A DNA stretch of 64,000 nucleotides from assembly GCA_012797975.1 (NCBI GenBank), contig JAAZOD010000014.1:1-64000 (forward strand), in the 5' to 3' direction. Each line of letters starts with the position of its first letter. Within the stretch, counting starts at the first letter, position 1. The stretch comes from Pelolinea sp. Its GTDB lineage: Bacteria; Chloroflexota; Anaerolineae; Anaerolineales; Anaerolineaceae. The position numbers and the translations under genes were made by a program. Under the pieces are notes generated by a model. It did no database searches. It had not been told where the DNA came from and saw only the letters and a program-made list of their open reading frames with translations. Below are positions 1 through 7,891 of this stretch, one piece after another.

Positions 1-60
1 ATCTCCACCATCCACGCCACCTCGCTGCAGGAATTTGCTGCCAAACTGGCTGCACTCTAA
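1..60 (+). CDS. 3' end of an unidentified protein (truncated by window edge)
   Basis: Frame 1 is open from the window edge to a TAA at 58-60 and would encode the last 19 residues of a protein ending in EFAAKLAAL. The next small ORF starts 22 bases later behind a good ribosome-binding site, which fits co-transcription. The fragment is too short to assign to a family. Confidence 0.45.
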   Translation: MSTIHATSLQEFAAKLAAL

Positions 61-82
61 AAATAACATCAGGAGAAATACC

Positions 83-190
83 ATGAAAAAGCTAACCTCT
101 AAAATCAATCTGCTCGTCGCCATCCTCACCATCGCCCTGTTCGTCTTGGCCGCCGGCGCTCCCAACGCCACCATCGGCATCGGCCGCTAG
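83..190 (+). CDS. 35-residue hydrophobic peptide, unknown function
   Basis: ATG at 83 is preceded by AGGAGA at 71-76, a well-placed Shine-Dalgarno sequence. The product has a basic N-terminus (MKKLTSK), then about 18 hydrophobic residues, then a short tail (ATIGIGR). This is the shape of a single-pass membrane peptide or a signal-like peptide. It directly follows the truncated upstream gene and is probably in its operon. No family is recognised. The ribosome-binding site and non-random composition are the only support for it being a real gene. Confidence 0.5.
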   Translation: MKKLTSKINLLVAILTIALFVLAAGAPNATIGIGR

Positions 191-308
191 ATTTTTTTCT
201 TCTGTACTGCATTTTTTGCCAGAGGACCAAGCCATGACCTTCTTTCTGGCATAAAACTTGCTAATTAATTACTGTTTTGAACCTTAACGTTTAGTGGATA
301 GAGAATTA

Positions 309-929
309 ATGGAGAATCTACAGCAAACCAAACATATGCAGTCGATCCTTGTGACCAGCACAAGGACATATGTGAATAATGCATCCATTGCAGCAGATCT
401 GGCTGCTATGGTAGCCCAATCGGGCAAGAAAACGGTATTGATGGATGCAGACCTGAACCGGCCGGTCATTCACCGAGTTTTCGAGTTGCCCAATCGCGTA
501 GGATTGAGCGATGTGCTGCAGGGGCAACGCACTGCCAATGCCATTATGCACTCCATGCTGGAAGGGAATTTGCACATCATCACCAGCGGCAGCATGCCCA
601 GCATGACCAAAGATCTCATCGGCACCAAGGAAATGAGCGCCCTGATCAAGCAATTGAAGCAGGAATACGAAAAGATCTTCATTCACGGCCCGGCTTTCTT
701 TTACAACGAAGCCACCCTGCTGGCGGCCCAGGTAGATGGTGTGGTTTTAATGATCAACCCCAGCTATGCAAAATCGGAAGCCACACAAGCGATCGTCGAA
801 CGATTTCAAAAAACCGGTTCCACCATCATCGGGATAGTCATGCGCGACCAACCTAAATACCAATCCAACCAATCCACATTCATCAACCGGCTTCTGAGCT
901 ATGACAAGCATAATCGCATGGAATCTTGA
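309..929 (+). CDS. BY-kinase/MinD-like P-loop protein with degenerate nucleotide-binding motifs
   Basis: The fold pattern is that of CpsD/CapB-type bacterial tyrosine kinases and MinD-like ATPases: an opening beta strand (SILVTST), the Walker A' strand VLMDADLNRP, then LPNRVGLSDVL, which is typical of exopolysaccharide tyrosine kinases. The Walker A segment that should read GKST-like reads YVNNAS, so the invariant lysine and the Ser/Thr are missing. The Walker B segment reads IFIHGPAF, with His where Asp is expected. No C-terminal tyrosine cluster is seen. It is therefore probably a pseudo-ATPase or scaffold in polysaccharide export or partitioning. An in-frame GTG lies at 294, but ATG 309 has a purine-rich stretch upstream and is preferred. 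Family assignment is fairly secure; loss of activity is inferred from the missing residues. Confidence 0.75.
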   Translation: MENLQQTKHMQSILVTSTRTYVNNASIAADLAAMVAQSGKKTVLMDADLNRPVIHRVFELPNRVGLSDVLQGQRTANAIMHSMLEGNLHIITSGSMPSMTKDLIGTKEMSALIKQLKQEYEKIFIHGPAFFYNEATLLAAQVDGVVLMINPSYAKSEATQAIVERFQKTGSTIIGIVMRDQPKYQSNQSTFINRLLSYDKHNRMES

Positions 930-961
930 CCGCTGTACATCCGGATAATTTTCCATCCACT

Positions 962-986
962 GGCTGCTTTTTCAGAAAAAGCAGCC
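962..986 (+). terminator. Hairpin terminator after the pseudo-BY-kinase gene
   Basis: An 11-bp perfect stem (GGCTGCTTTTT / AAAAAGCAGCC) with a 3-base loop lies 33 bases after the stop codon and is followed by TCTTCATTT. The T-rich tract is imperfect. It lies between two convergent genes. Confidence 0.6.
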
Positions 987-1077
987 TCTTCATTTAAAAA
1001 GCTGCCTTCTTTGGATCATCAATGCTGATCTCCCCTGAAAAAAGAACTTTCCTTTTTGCCATCCTATGAAAGGATGC

Positions 1078-1518
1078 TTAATGTAAACGTTGCAGGATGG
1101 CGCTCAACAGAATGGATGCTCCCAGTGCAACAAAAAACCCGGGGATCACCATGATGGGGGCGAACATTCCACAGCTGCCGGCTGCCAGACCCAAGAACAC
1201 GAAAACATACAGAAAGAGCATGGTCAAATTGTGGCGTAACTTTTTAATGAAGATACGCAGCAACAATTCAACCGTAAGAATGGCCGCGTTCCCCAACAAA
1301 AGCAGGGGGATGACCCGAAAATCGAAGGCATAACTCGCCAGCCAACTGCGCAGGAAGGGAAACCACACCAGATCGGGCAGGCGCCAATCAGCCACCCAGT
1401 GTTGAAAACCAGCCAGGATGGCAATCCCCATCCAGATCAACATCAGCGCCCAGATCACAGTGGCAAATCTGTCGTTGGCAATAATTTCATCCCGGTCGCG
1501 GTACCCTAGATCATCCAT
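1078..1518 (-). CDS. Small integral membrane protein, paralogue of the upstream gene
   Basis: The 146-residue product has four likely membrane segments (roughly residues 20-37, 70-88, 95-112 and 118-140) and a charged N-terminus. The pattern IW-x4-IWMGI followed by a segment ending in LLLRIFIKK resembles the neighbouring protein at 1584-2057 (AVLIWAGV, then IEVLTRLFV), so the two look like tandem duplicates. They are transcribed in the same direction about 65 bases apart. No enzymatic motif is visible, and it is left as an uncharacterised membrane protein. Confidence 0.7.
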   Translation of the reverse strand: MDDLGYRDRDEIIANDRFATVIWALMLIWMGIAILAGFQHWVADWRLPDLVWFPFLRSWLASYAFDFRVIPLLLLGNAAILTVELLLRIFIKKLRHNLTMLFLYVFVFLGLAAGSCGMFAPIMVIPGFFVALGASILLSAILQRLH

Positions 1519-1583
1519 GGTGCTCTATTATAAAACAAAAGTGGCATGTTTGTTCAACATGCCACTTCCATCATGCCATTGCT

Positions 1584-2057
1584 TCACTTCTTCTTTACCA
1601 ACCCACTTACCACCACACTCACCCCCACAGCGATCAACATGAGCGGCCAGAGAACATACCAGTTCAGGAAAGGTGAAAGTCCCCATCCCAGCAGAAAAAC
1701 CGCCAATACGATCTTTCCTGCCACATTGGCTTTGAACTCAGGGACAAAAAGGCGGGTCAGGACCTCGATCAAGACAATGATCCCGGCTCCAACCGCGATC
1801 ATGTGGAAGGTGCTGAAATCTATCAGTCCGACCCATCCATGAAAAAATCCAAAATCACGAGCATTCATTCCGAGCGAACGCCACCAGCCCAAGTTACGAC
1901 CCAGGAAAACAACACCCGCCCAGATCAGGACCGCCGCCCAGGCAATGGAACTCAGCAGATCGTTTTCACCTGTTCCTTCTTTTGGGTTTTCCTGTTCCTT
2001 CTCTATTTTTTCCTCGACCATTTTTTCATCTTTTTTCTTGACATCATTCTCAGACAT
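1584..2057 (-). CDS. Small integral membrane protein with acidic/basic N-terminal tail
   Basis: The 157-residue product starts with about 35 mostly Lys and Glu residues, which should be cytoplasmic and possibly coiled. Four hydrophobic segments follow (about 37-53, 80-100, 113-130 and 134-152), and the protein ends KKK. It is the larger of two tandem paralogues and probably the first gene of a two-gene unit. The start ATG at 2057 has GGAGGAAAC upstream on the minus strand, a strong ribosome-binding site. The function is unknown. Confidence 0.7.
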   Translation of the reverse strand: MSENDVKKKDEKMVEEKIEKEQENPKEGTGENDLLSSIAWAAVLIWAGVVFLGRNLGWWRSLGMNARDFGFFHGWVGLIDFSTFHMIAVGAGIIVLIEVLTRLFVPEFKANVAGKIVLAVFLLGWGLSPFLNWYVLWPLMLIAVGVSVVVSGLVKKK

Positions 2058-2148
2058 ATGTTTCCTCCAACGATACGGTTCTCGTTACATTACTAATACG
2101 GAAGAATGGGAGATAGGTTTCTCAAAAAAAGATGGGGGATCCGGGGAA

Positions 2149-3228
2149 TCAATCGCCCAATTCCTGGTTGAAAAAATCGATCATGCGCTGAATGAAAAGT
2201 GTATCGCCGCTGTTTTGAAAGGTATGCGGCTGCCCGTCGTAGAAATAACAATAGACTTTCTTTTGCAAGGCACCCAGATCGGTGCACAACTGGTCGGACC
2301 ATTCCTTCGGCACAACCGTATCCGCCGTACCGTGGTGGATGCTGACGGGGGCGGCGATGTGGTCAAGATAGGTGCTGGCGGAAAGGGAACGCAGCACTTC
2401 ATCGGTAGTGTGAATGGCCGGATTCCCGCGCCCATCATCCGTATCAAAGAACGCCAGATTGATCTTCTCATCCGCATTGATGGAGGCATACAATACGGCC
2501 GCATCGATATCCGTATCGATCTCCAGAACACGCAACACAATGCCGCCGCCCATGCTGTGCCCCCAAACGCCAATGCGTTCTCCATCCGCTTTTTCCAGCA
2601 GGCCTGCCGTGCCGGCCTGGGTGCGGATGAGCGCCAGCAGGTTCAACGTGTCAATGGTATCGCCGATGCCCACCGGGTCATAGGCATCCTCCGATGCTCC
2701 ATACCCGCGCAGGTTGGGATGCACCACAATGTAACCGGCTTCTGCCAGCGCATCGGCGTAGCGGGTGGAATAATCGAGCATGCTGTACTCCGCCGGATCG
2801 ACATAGCCATGCAGCACGACCACCACCGGGAAGGGACCTTCCCCATCCGGCACGTTCAAAAACCCATACAGCTCCAATCCTTCGCTGCGGTATTTAAAAA
2901 TGTAGCGTACGAAAGAAGCATTGTTCGCCAAGACCCCCTTATTCTGGAGCACGCCCCCGCCGTAGGTGCGCGCGCTCAACGCCTCCATGGTGTAGCGGTC
3001 ATACGGGTTGGGGGTGGGGGTGATGGTAGGCAGGGGGGTTGTGGTAAATTCCGGAGTGGGAGCGATGGTGGGCGTAAGGGTGGGAATGGGCGTGACAGTA
3101 GGGCTGACGCGCTGTATCAGCGGCTGGGGAAGCGTCTCTTCTTTCCCGCAAGCGGCAAAAAGGACCAAGAAAACTGCGATCGATAAAAAGACGATGCGGT
3201 GCAGAAGGTGCTTAGCGGTACTGGACAT
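2149..3228 (-). CDS. Lipoprotein alpha/beta hydrolase (S9-like peptidase or esterase)
   Basis: The chosen ATG gives a protein of 359 residues that begins with a lipoprotein signal peptide ending LFAACGK. A Thr/Pro-rich linker follows (about residues 35-70), then an alpha/beta-hydrolase domain. The oxyanion segment VVVLHGY, the nucleophile elbow GHSMGGG, the acid in GTADTVVP and the catalytic His in GQPHTF are all present. Such proteins are tethered outside the cytoplasmic membrane and cleave peptides or esters; the substrate cannot be told from sequence. A longer reading frame extends upstream but lacks a signal peptide at its start, so the internal Met was preferred. A long opposite-strand frame over this gene is treated as its shadow. 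Confidence 0.85.
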   Translation of the reverse strand: MSSTAKHLLHRIVFLSIAVFLVLFAACGKEETLPQPLIQRVSPTVTPIPTLTPTIAPTPEFTTTPLPTITPTPNPYDRYTMEALSARTYGGGVLQNKGVLANNASFVRYIFKYRSEGLELYGFLNVPDGEGPFPVVVVLHGYVDPAEYSMLDYSTRYADALAEAGYIVVHPNLRGYGASEDAYDPVGIGDTIDTLNLLALIRTQAGTAGLLEKADGERIGVWGHSMGGGIVLRVLEIDTDIDAAVLYASINADEKINLAFFDTDDGRGNPAIHTTDEVLRSLSASTYLDHIAAPVSIHHGTADTVVPKEWSDQLCTDLGALQKKVYCYFYDGQPHTFQNSGDTLFIQRMIDFFNQELGD

Positions 3229-3422
3229 GTCCGTGATAATACTATGATTTTCCACTGGCGATAAGTGACAGAAACCGAGATGGGCGCCGGATGGCAGAGA
3301 AAATTTCCGGCATCCCTCAATCGCTTTGAACAGCCACCGGGGTGTCTGTGTTTGTTGGATTCGCTGTAGACTGATAGAATACGGATGTAGTTCCAATAAC
3401 CCATTGTTTTTTCTGACCCAGG

Positions 3423-5633
3423 ATGAATAAGAATTCCAAAATCCACAGCGACAGAAGCATCCAGCCACCAATGTACGAGGATCTCTTTCACCACTCCGCC
3501 ACCCCGGCGGCGGTATTTGACTTTAAGGAACACTGCATCCTCGCCAACCATTCTTTCTACGTCCAACTGGGGTACCGGACCGGACAGGAGAGAGAGCCGG
3601 ACCTGGACCTTTTACAGATCTTTGAAGAAAAAGCCCAGGGCACTGCCTTCATCCGGCAACTTCGCGAAAGGCAGATCATCCGCAGGCATGAGATACGGTT
3701 GACGACCAAGAACGGGCGCGGTTTCCCCGTGCTGCTTTCCGGTCGCACGTTCTCCTCGGGGGAAGGGCAATATTTCCATGTCTCCTTCACCGATATTTCC
3801 CAGCTTAAAGAGCTGGAAGAGACCATTCGCAAAGACAGGGCAAAGATGGTCTCGATCATGGAGAACACCGCTGCCGGCCTGTTCTATGTGAACGCCGAAG
3901 GTATCTTGACCAACATCAACCTGAAACTTGTGGAACTGCTGGAAATCGAAGAAAAAGATTTTATCGGGCAGCCCTTCAGGATTTGGATGGGCAAACTGCT
4001 TTCCAAAACCTCAGAACCCGAGATCATCCAGCAGCGTATTTCCGCTGCCCTTGCCAATCTTGACCTGTATCCCAAGGTCGAATTTACCATGAAAACGGGC
4101 ATCACCCTCCATTATGAGATCGCATTTTTCCCAGTTCGGGATGAAGCGAATTCGCCGCTGGGCTGGGGAGGTCTGGTCCAGGATATCACCGAACTCAAAC
4201 AGCAAGTGAATTGGAAATTAGAACTGCTCTCCATTCTTTCCCACGATATTCGCTCCCCGCTGGCCACCCTGAAAGGCCACATTTCCATGCTGCAGGATAA
4301 TTATCAACAGTGGGGCACTGACATGGTCAAAGATTTTTTGGATACCATCGGGAAAAACGTGGATAAGCTCGCGCACCAGGTCGACCGCAACCTGGCGTTG
4401 ACCCGCGTGGAAGGGGGCGATCTGGGGTTGCGCCCGCAAAGCATGGACCTGGTGGCCTGCGCGGAGCAAGCCATCGCCTTCATTTCAGAGAAAAAAGAGC
4501 ACCTGATCATTGATCTGATCCACGATGATGCCCTTCCGAAAACGCGCGCCGATGCCGCACGCATTGAGGAGGTGTTCATCAATTTGCTGGATAATGCCGT
4601 TCGCTACAATCCGGCCGGGAAGAACATCATCATTGAAATCCACGCCAGCGCATCCTGGTTGGTCGTCTCGGTCCGGGATTTTGGAAAAGGAATTCCGGCA
4701 GATAAACAAAAAACGATCTTCGATAAATATGTGCGCGTGGATGAAGAGGAAGGCGGAACAGGGCTGGGATTGTATATTTCGCGCAAGATCATTGAAGCGC
4801 ACGGCGGCCAGATCAGAGTCCAGAGCCCCCTGCCGGATAGGAAGGCGGGCACGGAATTCATCTTCACCCTGCCGGTCACAATTCCTTCCCGTCCGCATGA
4901 CATCACAACGGATCGGCTCCCCGCCGGCACTCCTGCCACCAACCACGAGGCCACCATCCTGGTGATCGAAGACGAAAGCGATTACCTGTTACTTCTAAAA
5001 ACCCTGCTGAGCGAAGAGGGATACCAGGTTGAGACCGTCAGCAACGGTATTTCAGCACTGGATGTGATCAGGATCTCTCCGCCCGATCTCATCCTTCTGG
5101 ATTGGATGCTGCCCGGCATGAACGGATTGGCCGTTTGCCAGGGGATCCGCCGTTCCACCAACATCCCCATCATCGTAGTCACCTCCTGCACCGACCAGGA
5201 AGAGCTGTTGACCGCATTTGACGCCGGAGCAGACGATTATCTGATAAAACCATTCGACCGCAAGGAATTGTTTGCCAGGATTCGGGCGCTTTTGCGCAGG
5301 GAAGAGTCGGCCCAATCCCCTTCCAGGTCCAGCCGTTTCAGCGCGCATGGGTTGGTCATTGATTTCGACACCCGCGAGGTGTGGCTGGACGGAAAGAATC
5401 TCTTCCTCTCCATGACGGAATATGAAATCCTTGAATATCTGGCACGGCACCGGAATCAATTGCTGACCTACGACCAAATCACCGATAGCATTGACGCCTT
5501 GAAACCAGATCAAGACCGGAATGCATTGTATGTGCACATCAGTCGCCTGCGCTCCAAGATCGAACCGGATCCCAAGAACCCCAGCCATCTCATCACCCGT
5601 TGGGGGATCGGTTATGTGTTCATGCCCTACTGA
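3423..5633 (+). CDS. Soluble PAS-PAS histidine kinase fused to receiver and OmpR-type winged helix
   Basis: This 736-residue protein carries a whole two-component pathway in one chain. Two PAS-like sensor domains occupy about 20-130 and 140-265. The HisKA H-box LSHDIRSPLA has the phospho-acceptor His at 274. The HATPase domain has an N-box (NLLDNAVRYNP), G1 (DFGKGIP) and G2 (GGTGLGLYI). A receiver starts near 511, with the acidic pair IEDE, phospho-acceptor Asp560 (LLDWMLPG) and the conserved Lys in LIKPF. The C-terminus (about 640-736) is an OmpR/PhoB winged helix ending RWGIGYVF. There is no membrane segment, so it senses a cytoplasmic cue. It precedes the alpha-crystallin genes at 5767 and 6229 and is a good candidate to control them. 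The fused output domain replaces the usual separate response regulator. Confidence 0.92.
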   Translation: MNKNSKIHSDRSIQPPMYEDLFHHSATPAAVFDFKEHCILANHSFYVQLGYRTGQEREPDLDLLQIFEEKAQGTAFIRQLRERQIIRRHEIRLTTKNGRGFPVLLSGRTFSSGEGQYFHVSFTDISQLKELEETIRKDRAKMVSIMENTAAGLFYVNAEGILTNINLKLVELLEIEEKDFIGQPFRIWMGKLLSKTSEPEIIQQRISAALANLDLYPKVEFTMKTGITLHYEIAFFPVRDEANSPLGWGGLVQDITELKQQVNWKLELLSILSHDIRSPLATLKGHISMLQDNYQQWGTDMVKDFLDTIGKNVDKLAHQVDRNLALTRVEGGDLGLRPQSMDLVACAEQAIAFISEKKEHLIIDLIHDDALPKTRADAARIEEVFINLLDNAVRYNPAGKNIIIEIHASASWLVVSVRDFGKGIPADKQKTIFDKYVRVDEEEGGTGLGLYISRKIIEAHGGQIRVQSPLPDRKAGTEFIFTLPVTIPSRPHDITTDRLPAGTPATNHEATILVIEDESDYLLLLKTLLSEEGYQVETVSNGISALDVIRISPPDLILLDWMLPGMNGLAVCQGIRRSTNIPIIVVTSCTDQEELLTAFDAGADDYLIKPFDRKELFARIRALLRREESAQSPSRSSRFSAHGLVIDFDTREVWLDGKNLFLSMTEYEILEYLARHRNQLLTYDQITDSIDALKPDQDRNALYVHISRLRSKIEPDPKNPSHLITRWGIGYVFMPY

Positions 5634-5766
5634 GTTTCAAAGCTCTTTTTCCTGCACAAACCGAAAGAATTTTGCAAGATTTTCCGCCACCCTGCAAGAA
5701 CTTTGAAAGACCCCTGCTCTAGAATCTTCATTGTTGACCTCATTAAAAAACAATTCAGGAGCAACC

Positions 5767-6144
5767 ATGGAAATATCCCGAGCAATAGATACCGTTGAAA
5801 CTGCAAAACCGGAAGAAGAACCCGCAGGATTCTCGATCGAGCCCGATTGGAGCAGCGTCCCTTCCCCACTTTTTTCGAAGGTCGATTTTGTTGAAAGGAA
5901 GGATCATCTGCTCATTCAAATCGCACTTCCGGATGTCGATCTCTCCGATATCAAGATCACCGCATCGAACAAGACGTTGATCCTGCGCCTGCACCGTGAA
6001 GCGACAGGTAATTTCATCCGCGTCATCTCGCTTCCCACGCTGGTGAATTTCGAGCAGGGCAAAGCGGATTTTTCAAACAACATTTTAACCATCGGCTTTC
6101 CGATCCTGTCCTCCAGCCGTGAAATCGAGATCCAACACAGCTAA
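5767..6144 (+). CDS. Small Hsp20/alpha-crystallin-like protein
   Basis: The start ATG follows AGGAG at 5757-5761. The 125-residue product has an acidic N-terminal tail and then a compact beta-sandwich pattern of the Hsp20/CS type: FVERKDHLLIQIALPDVDL, then IKITASNKTLILRL, then ADFSNNILTIGFP. The last matches the family signature A-x-x-x-N-G-V-L-x-V-x-x-P. The C-terminus ends soon afterwards and lacks a clear I-x-I tail, so it is a minimal member. Small heat-shock proteins hold unfolded clients without ATP. It lies between the hybrid kinase gene and a gene whose N-terminus carries a similar domain, suggesting a common origin or joint assembly of the two. Confidence 0.8.
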   Translation: MEISRAIDTVETAKPEEEPAGFSIEPDWSSVPSPLFSKVDFVERKDHLLIQIALPDVDLSDIKITASNKTLILRLHREATGNFIRVISLPTLVNFEQGKADFSNNILTIGFPILSSSREIEIQHS

Positions 6145-6228
6145 CGAACCCGCGTTTTCCAGAACAAAATCTGTCATGAAGACTGGAGAAACTGAAACAG
6201 TCTTCTATTTCCATACTATGAGGTAAAA

Positions 6229-7866
6229 ATGGCCCATCCTTTCAACCAAAACCGCGTTTCCGGAATTGAAAAACAGCATCTGGTGGTGGATACCCATCTG
6301 TCTGTCGAAGCTTTCACCCTGTACGTTGCGCTGCCACCCATCCATGTACAGGATGAAAAATTGCACATTACCATCCTGGGCGACAATCTCACGATCAATT
6401 ACGAATTTCAACTCGAAAATTTTCACAGCCAGTCCAGGATCATCACACTCCCTGCTCATGTTGACCGGGATAAACTCAGTACGGAATTTGAAAATCGTAC
6501 GCTGCGGCTGGTCCTTCCCATTAATGAGAAAAGAGAACAAGAACAGGATTCCGTCATTTTTCTGACCTTTCCTGAGGAAGCGGGAAAAGCAAAAAAAGAA
6601 TTGGATCTCTCGAGGAACGAGGTGGAAGAACCGCTTGTTTTCCTTCCCAATCCTTTCGTGGCAAGCGCGCGGCCGACCGCCCTGATCGATGCTCTTTTTT
6701 CCGAATCGGCCTGCAAGGAAGTGCGCGAATTCCATGCGACCATCCCCGGATTTGAGACCAGCCCGCTGGTTTCGCTTCCCAACCTGGCACGCATGCTGGG
6801 CATTCGCAGTTTATGGGTCAAGGACGAGTCAAAACGGCTGCAGTTGAACGCCTTCAAGGTTTTGGGCGGATCGTACGCCATCGCCAAAACCATCCAATCC
6901 CTGGTAGGAGATAAAAGCGGCCTTCTGCGTTTCGAAGACCTGACCGCGGAGAGGACAAGCCAGAGGATCAGCGAGATCACCTTCGCTGCCGCAACCGATG
7001 GAAACCACGGCAAGGGTGTGGCGTGGGCAGCAGCACAGCTCGGCTACCGGTCCGTTATTTACGTTCACAAACTGACCTCCCAAGCCCGCATCCAGGCCAT
7101 TGAGAAGAACGGTGCAGAGGTGGTAGTGGTGAATGGGACCTACGATGATGCGGTTCGCCAGGTGAACGAGGATGCACAGCGCAACGGCTGGATGGTCATT
7201 TCAGACACCGCCTGGGAAGGATATGAAGATATCCCGCGCTGGGTGATGCAAGGATACACCACCATGTTTTCCGAGGCACAGAGCCAGTTCGCCGAACAAG
7301 GGATCGAAAAACCAAGCCACATCCTGGTCCAGGCAGGGGTGGGAGCGCTGGCAGCGGCCACCATCGGGTTCTATGCCGCACATTTCGGCCCACAACGCCC
7401 ACGAACGATGGTGGTCGAGCCCAATAAAGCAGCGTGTCTCTTCCACTCCATTGAAATTGGCGATGGTCAGCCCCATTCTTTTGGAGGGGAACTGGATACG
7501 ATCATGGCCGGGCTGGCGTGCGGTGACCCCAATCCACTGGCATGGCCGATCTTGAAAGACTGCACGGACTATTTCCTGCAGTGCCCCGATTATGTGGCCG
7601 CCAAAGGGATGCGCGTCTACGGATTACCGCTGAAAAATGATCCTTGCATCATCTCCGGAGAATCCGGGGCGGTCACCCTGGGCGCCCTGATGTTCCTGAT
7701 GCAGTGGGGGCAGACCGAATCCTTGCGCAAAGAACTGCAGATCGGCCTTCAGTCGGACGTTTTGTTGATCAACTCCGAAGGCAACACCGACCCCGATCAT
7801 TTTCGCAACGTGGTATGGGATGGAGGAGAATCCGTTCCAGCGATCTACAAGAATTACTGGCCATAA
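6229..7866 (+). CDS. Hsp20-like domain fused to diaminopropionate ammonia-lyase
   Basis: One uninterrupted 545-residue frame joins two normally separate proteins. Residues about 15-110 form an alpha-crystallin/CS-like beta-sandwich (LSVEAFTLYVALPP, then FENRTLRLVLPI). A charged linker (about 110-135) leads into a complete fold-type II PLP enzyme. This part carries ETSPLVSLPNLARMLG, the PLP lysine in NAFKVLGGSYA (Lys210), AATDGNHGKGVAWAA (Asp257) and DTAWEGYEDIP (Asp326). The Lys/Asp/Asp set matches the catalytic lysine and two aspartates of E. coli diaminopropionate ammonia-lyase, with the same Asp-Asp spacing of 69. The enzyme splits 2,3-diaminopropionate into pyruvate and ammonia. The ATG has AGGT upstream, and the next gene starts 25 bases after the stop. 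The ammonia-lyase call is strong; the function of the fused chaperone domain is unknown. Confidence 0.9.
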   Translation: MAHPFNQNRVSGIEKQHLVVDTHLSVEAFTLYVALPPIHVQDEKLHITILGDNLTINYEFQLENFHSQSRIITLPAHVDRDKLSTEFENRTLRLVLPINEKREQEQDSVIFLTFPEEAGKAKKELDLSRNEVEEPLVFLPNPFVASARPTALIDALFSESACKEVREFHATIPGFETSPLVSLPNLARMLGIRSLWVKDESKRLQLNAFKVLGGSYAIAKTIQSLVGDKSGLLRFEDLTAERTSQRISEITFAAATDGNHGKGVAWAAAQLGYRSVIYVHKLTSQARIQAIEKNGAEVVVVNGTYDDAVRQVNEDAQRNGWMVISDTAWEGYEDIPRWVMQGYTTMFSEAQSQFAEQGIEKPSHILVQAGVGALAAATIGFYAAHFGPQRPRTMVVEPNKAACLFHSIEIGDGQPHSFGGELDTIMAGLACGDPNPLAWPILKDCTDYFLQCPDYVAAKGMRVYGLPLKNDPCIISGESGAVTLGALMFLMQWGQTESLRKELQIGLQSDVLLINSEGNTDPDHFRNVVWDGGESVPAIYKNYWP

Positions 7867-7891
7867 AAAACGGATGGAAAGGAAGCAGGCA

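Noticed and set aside
1945-3186. A long plus-strand open frame of 413 codons
   Set aside because: It runs opposite the lipoprotein hydrolase, has no domain pattern or ribosome-binding site, and is Arg/Gly-rich as expected for an antisense shadow.
5634-5766. Possible -35/-10 pair TTGAAA and TAGAAT upstream of the small Hsp20 gene
   Set aside because: The spacing is only 11 bases, too short for a standard promoter.
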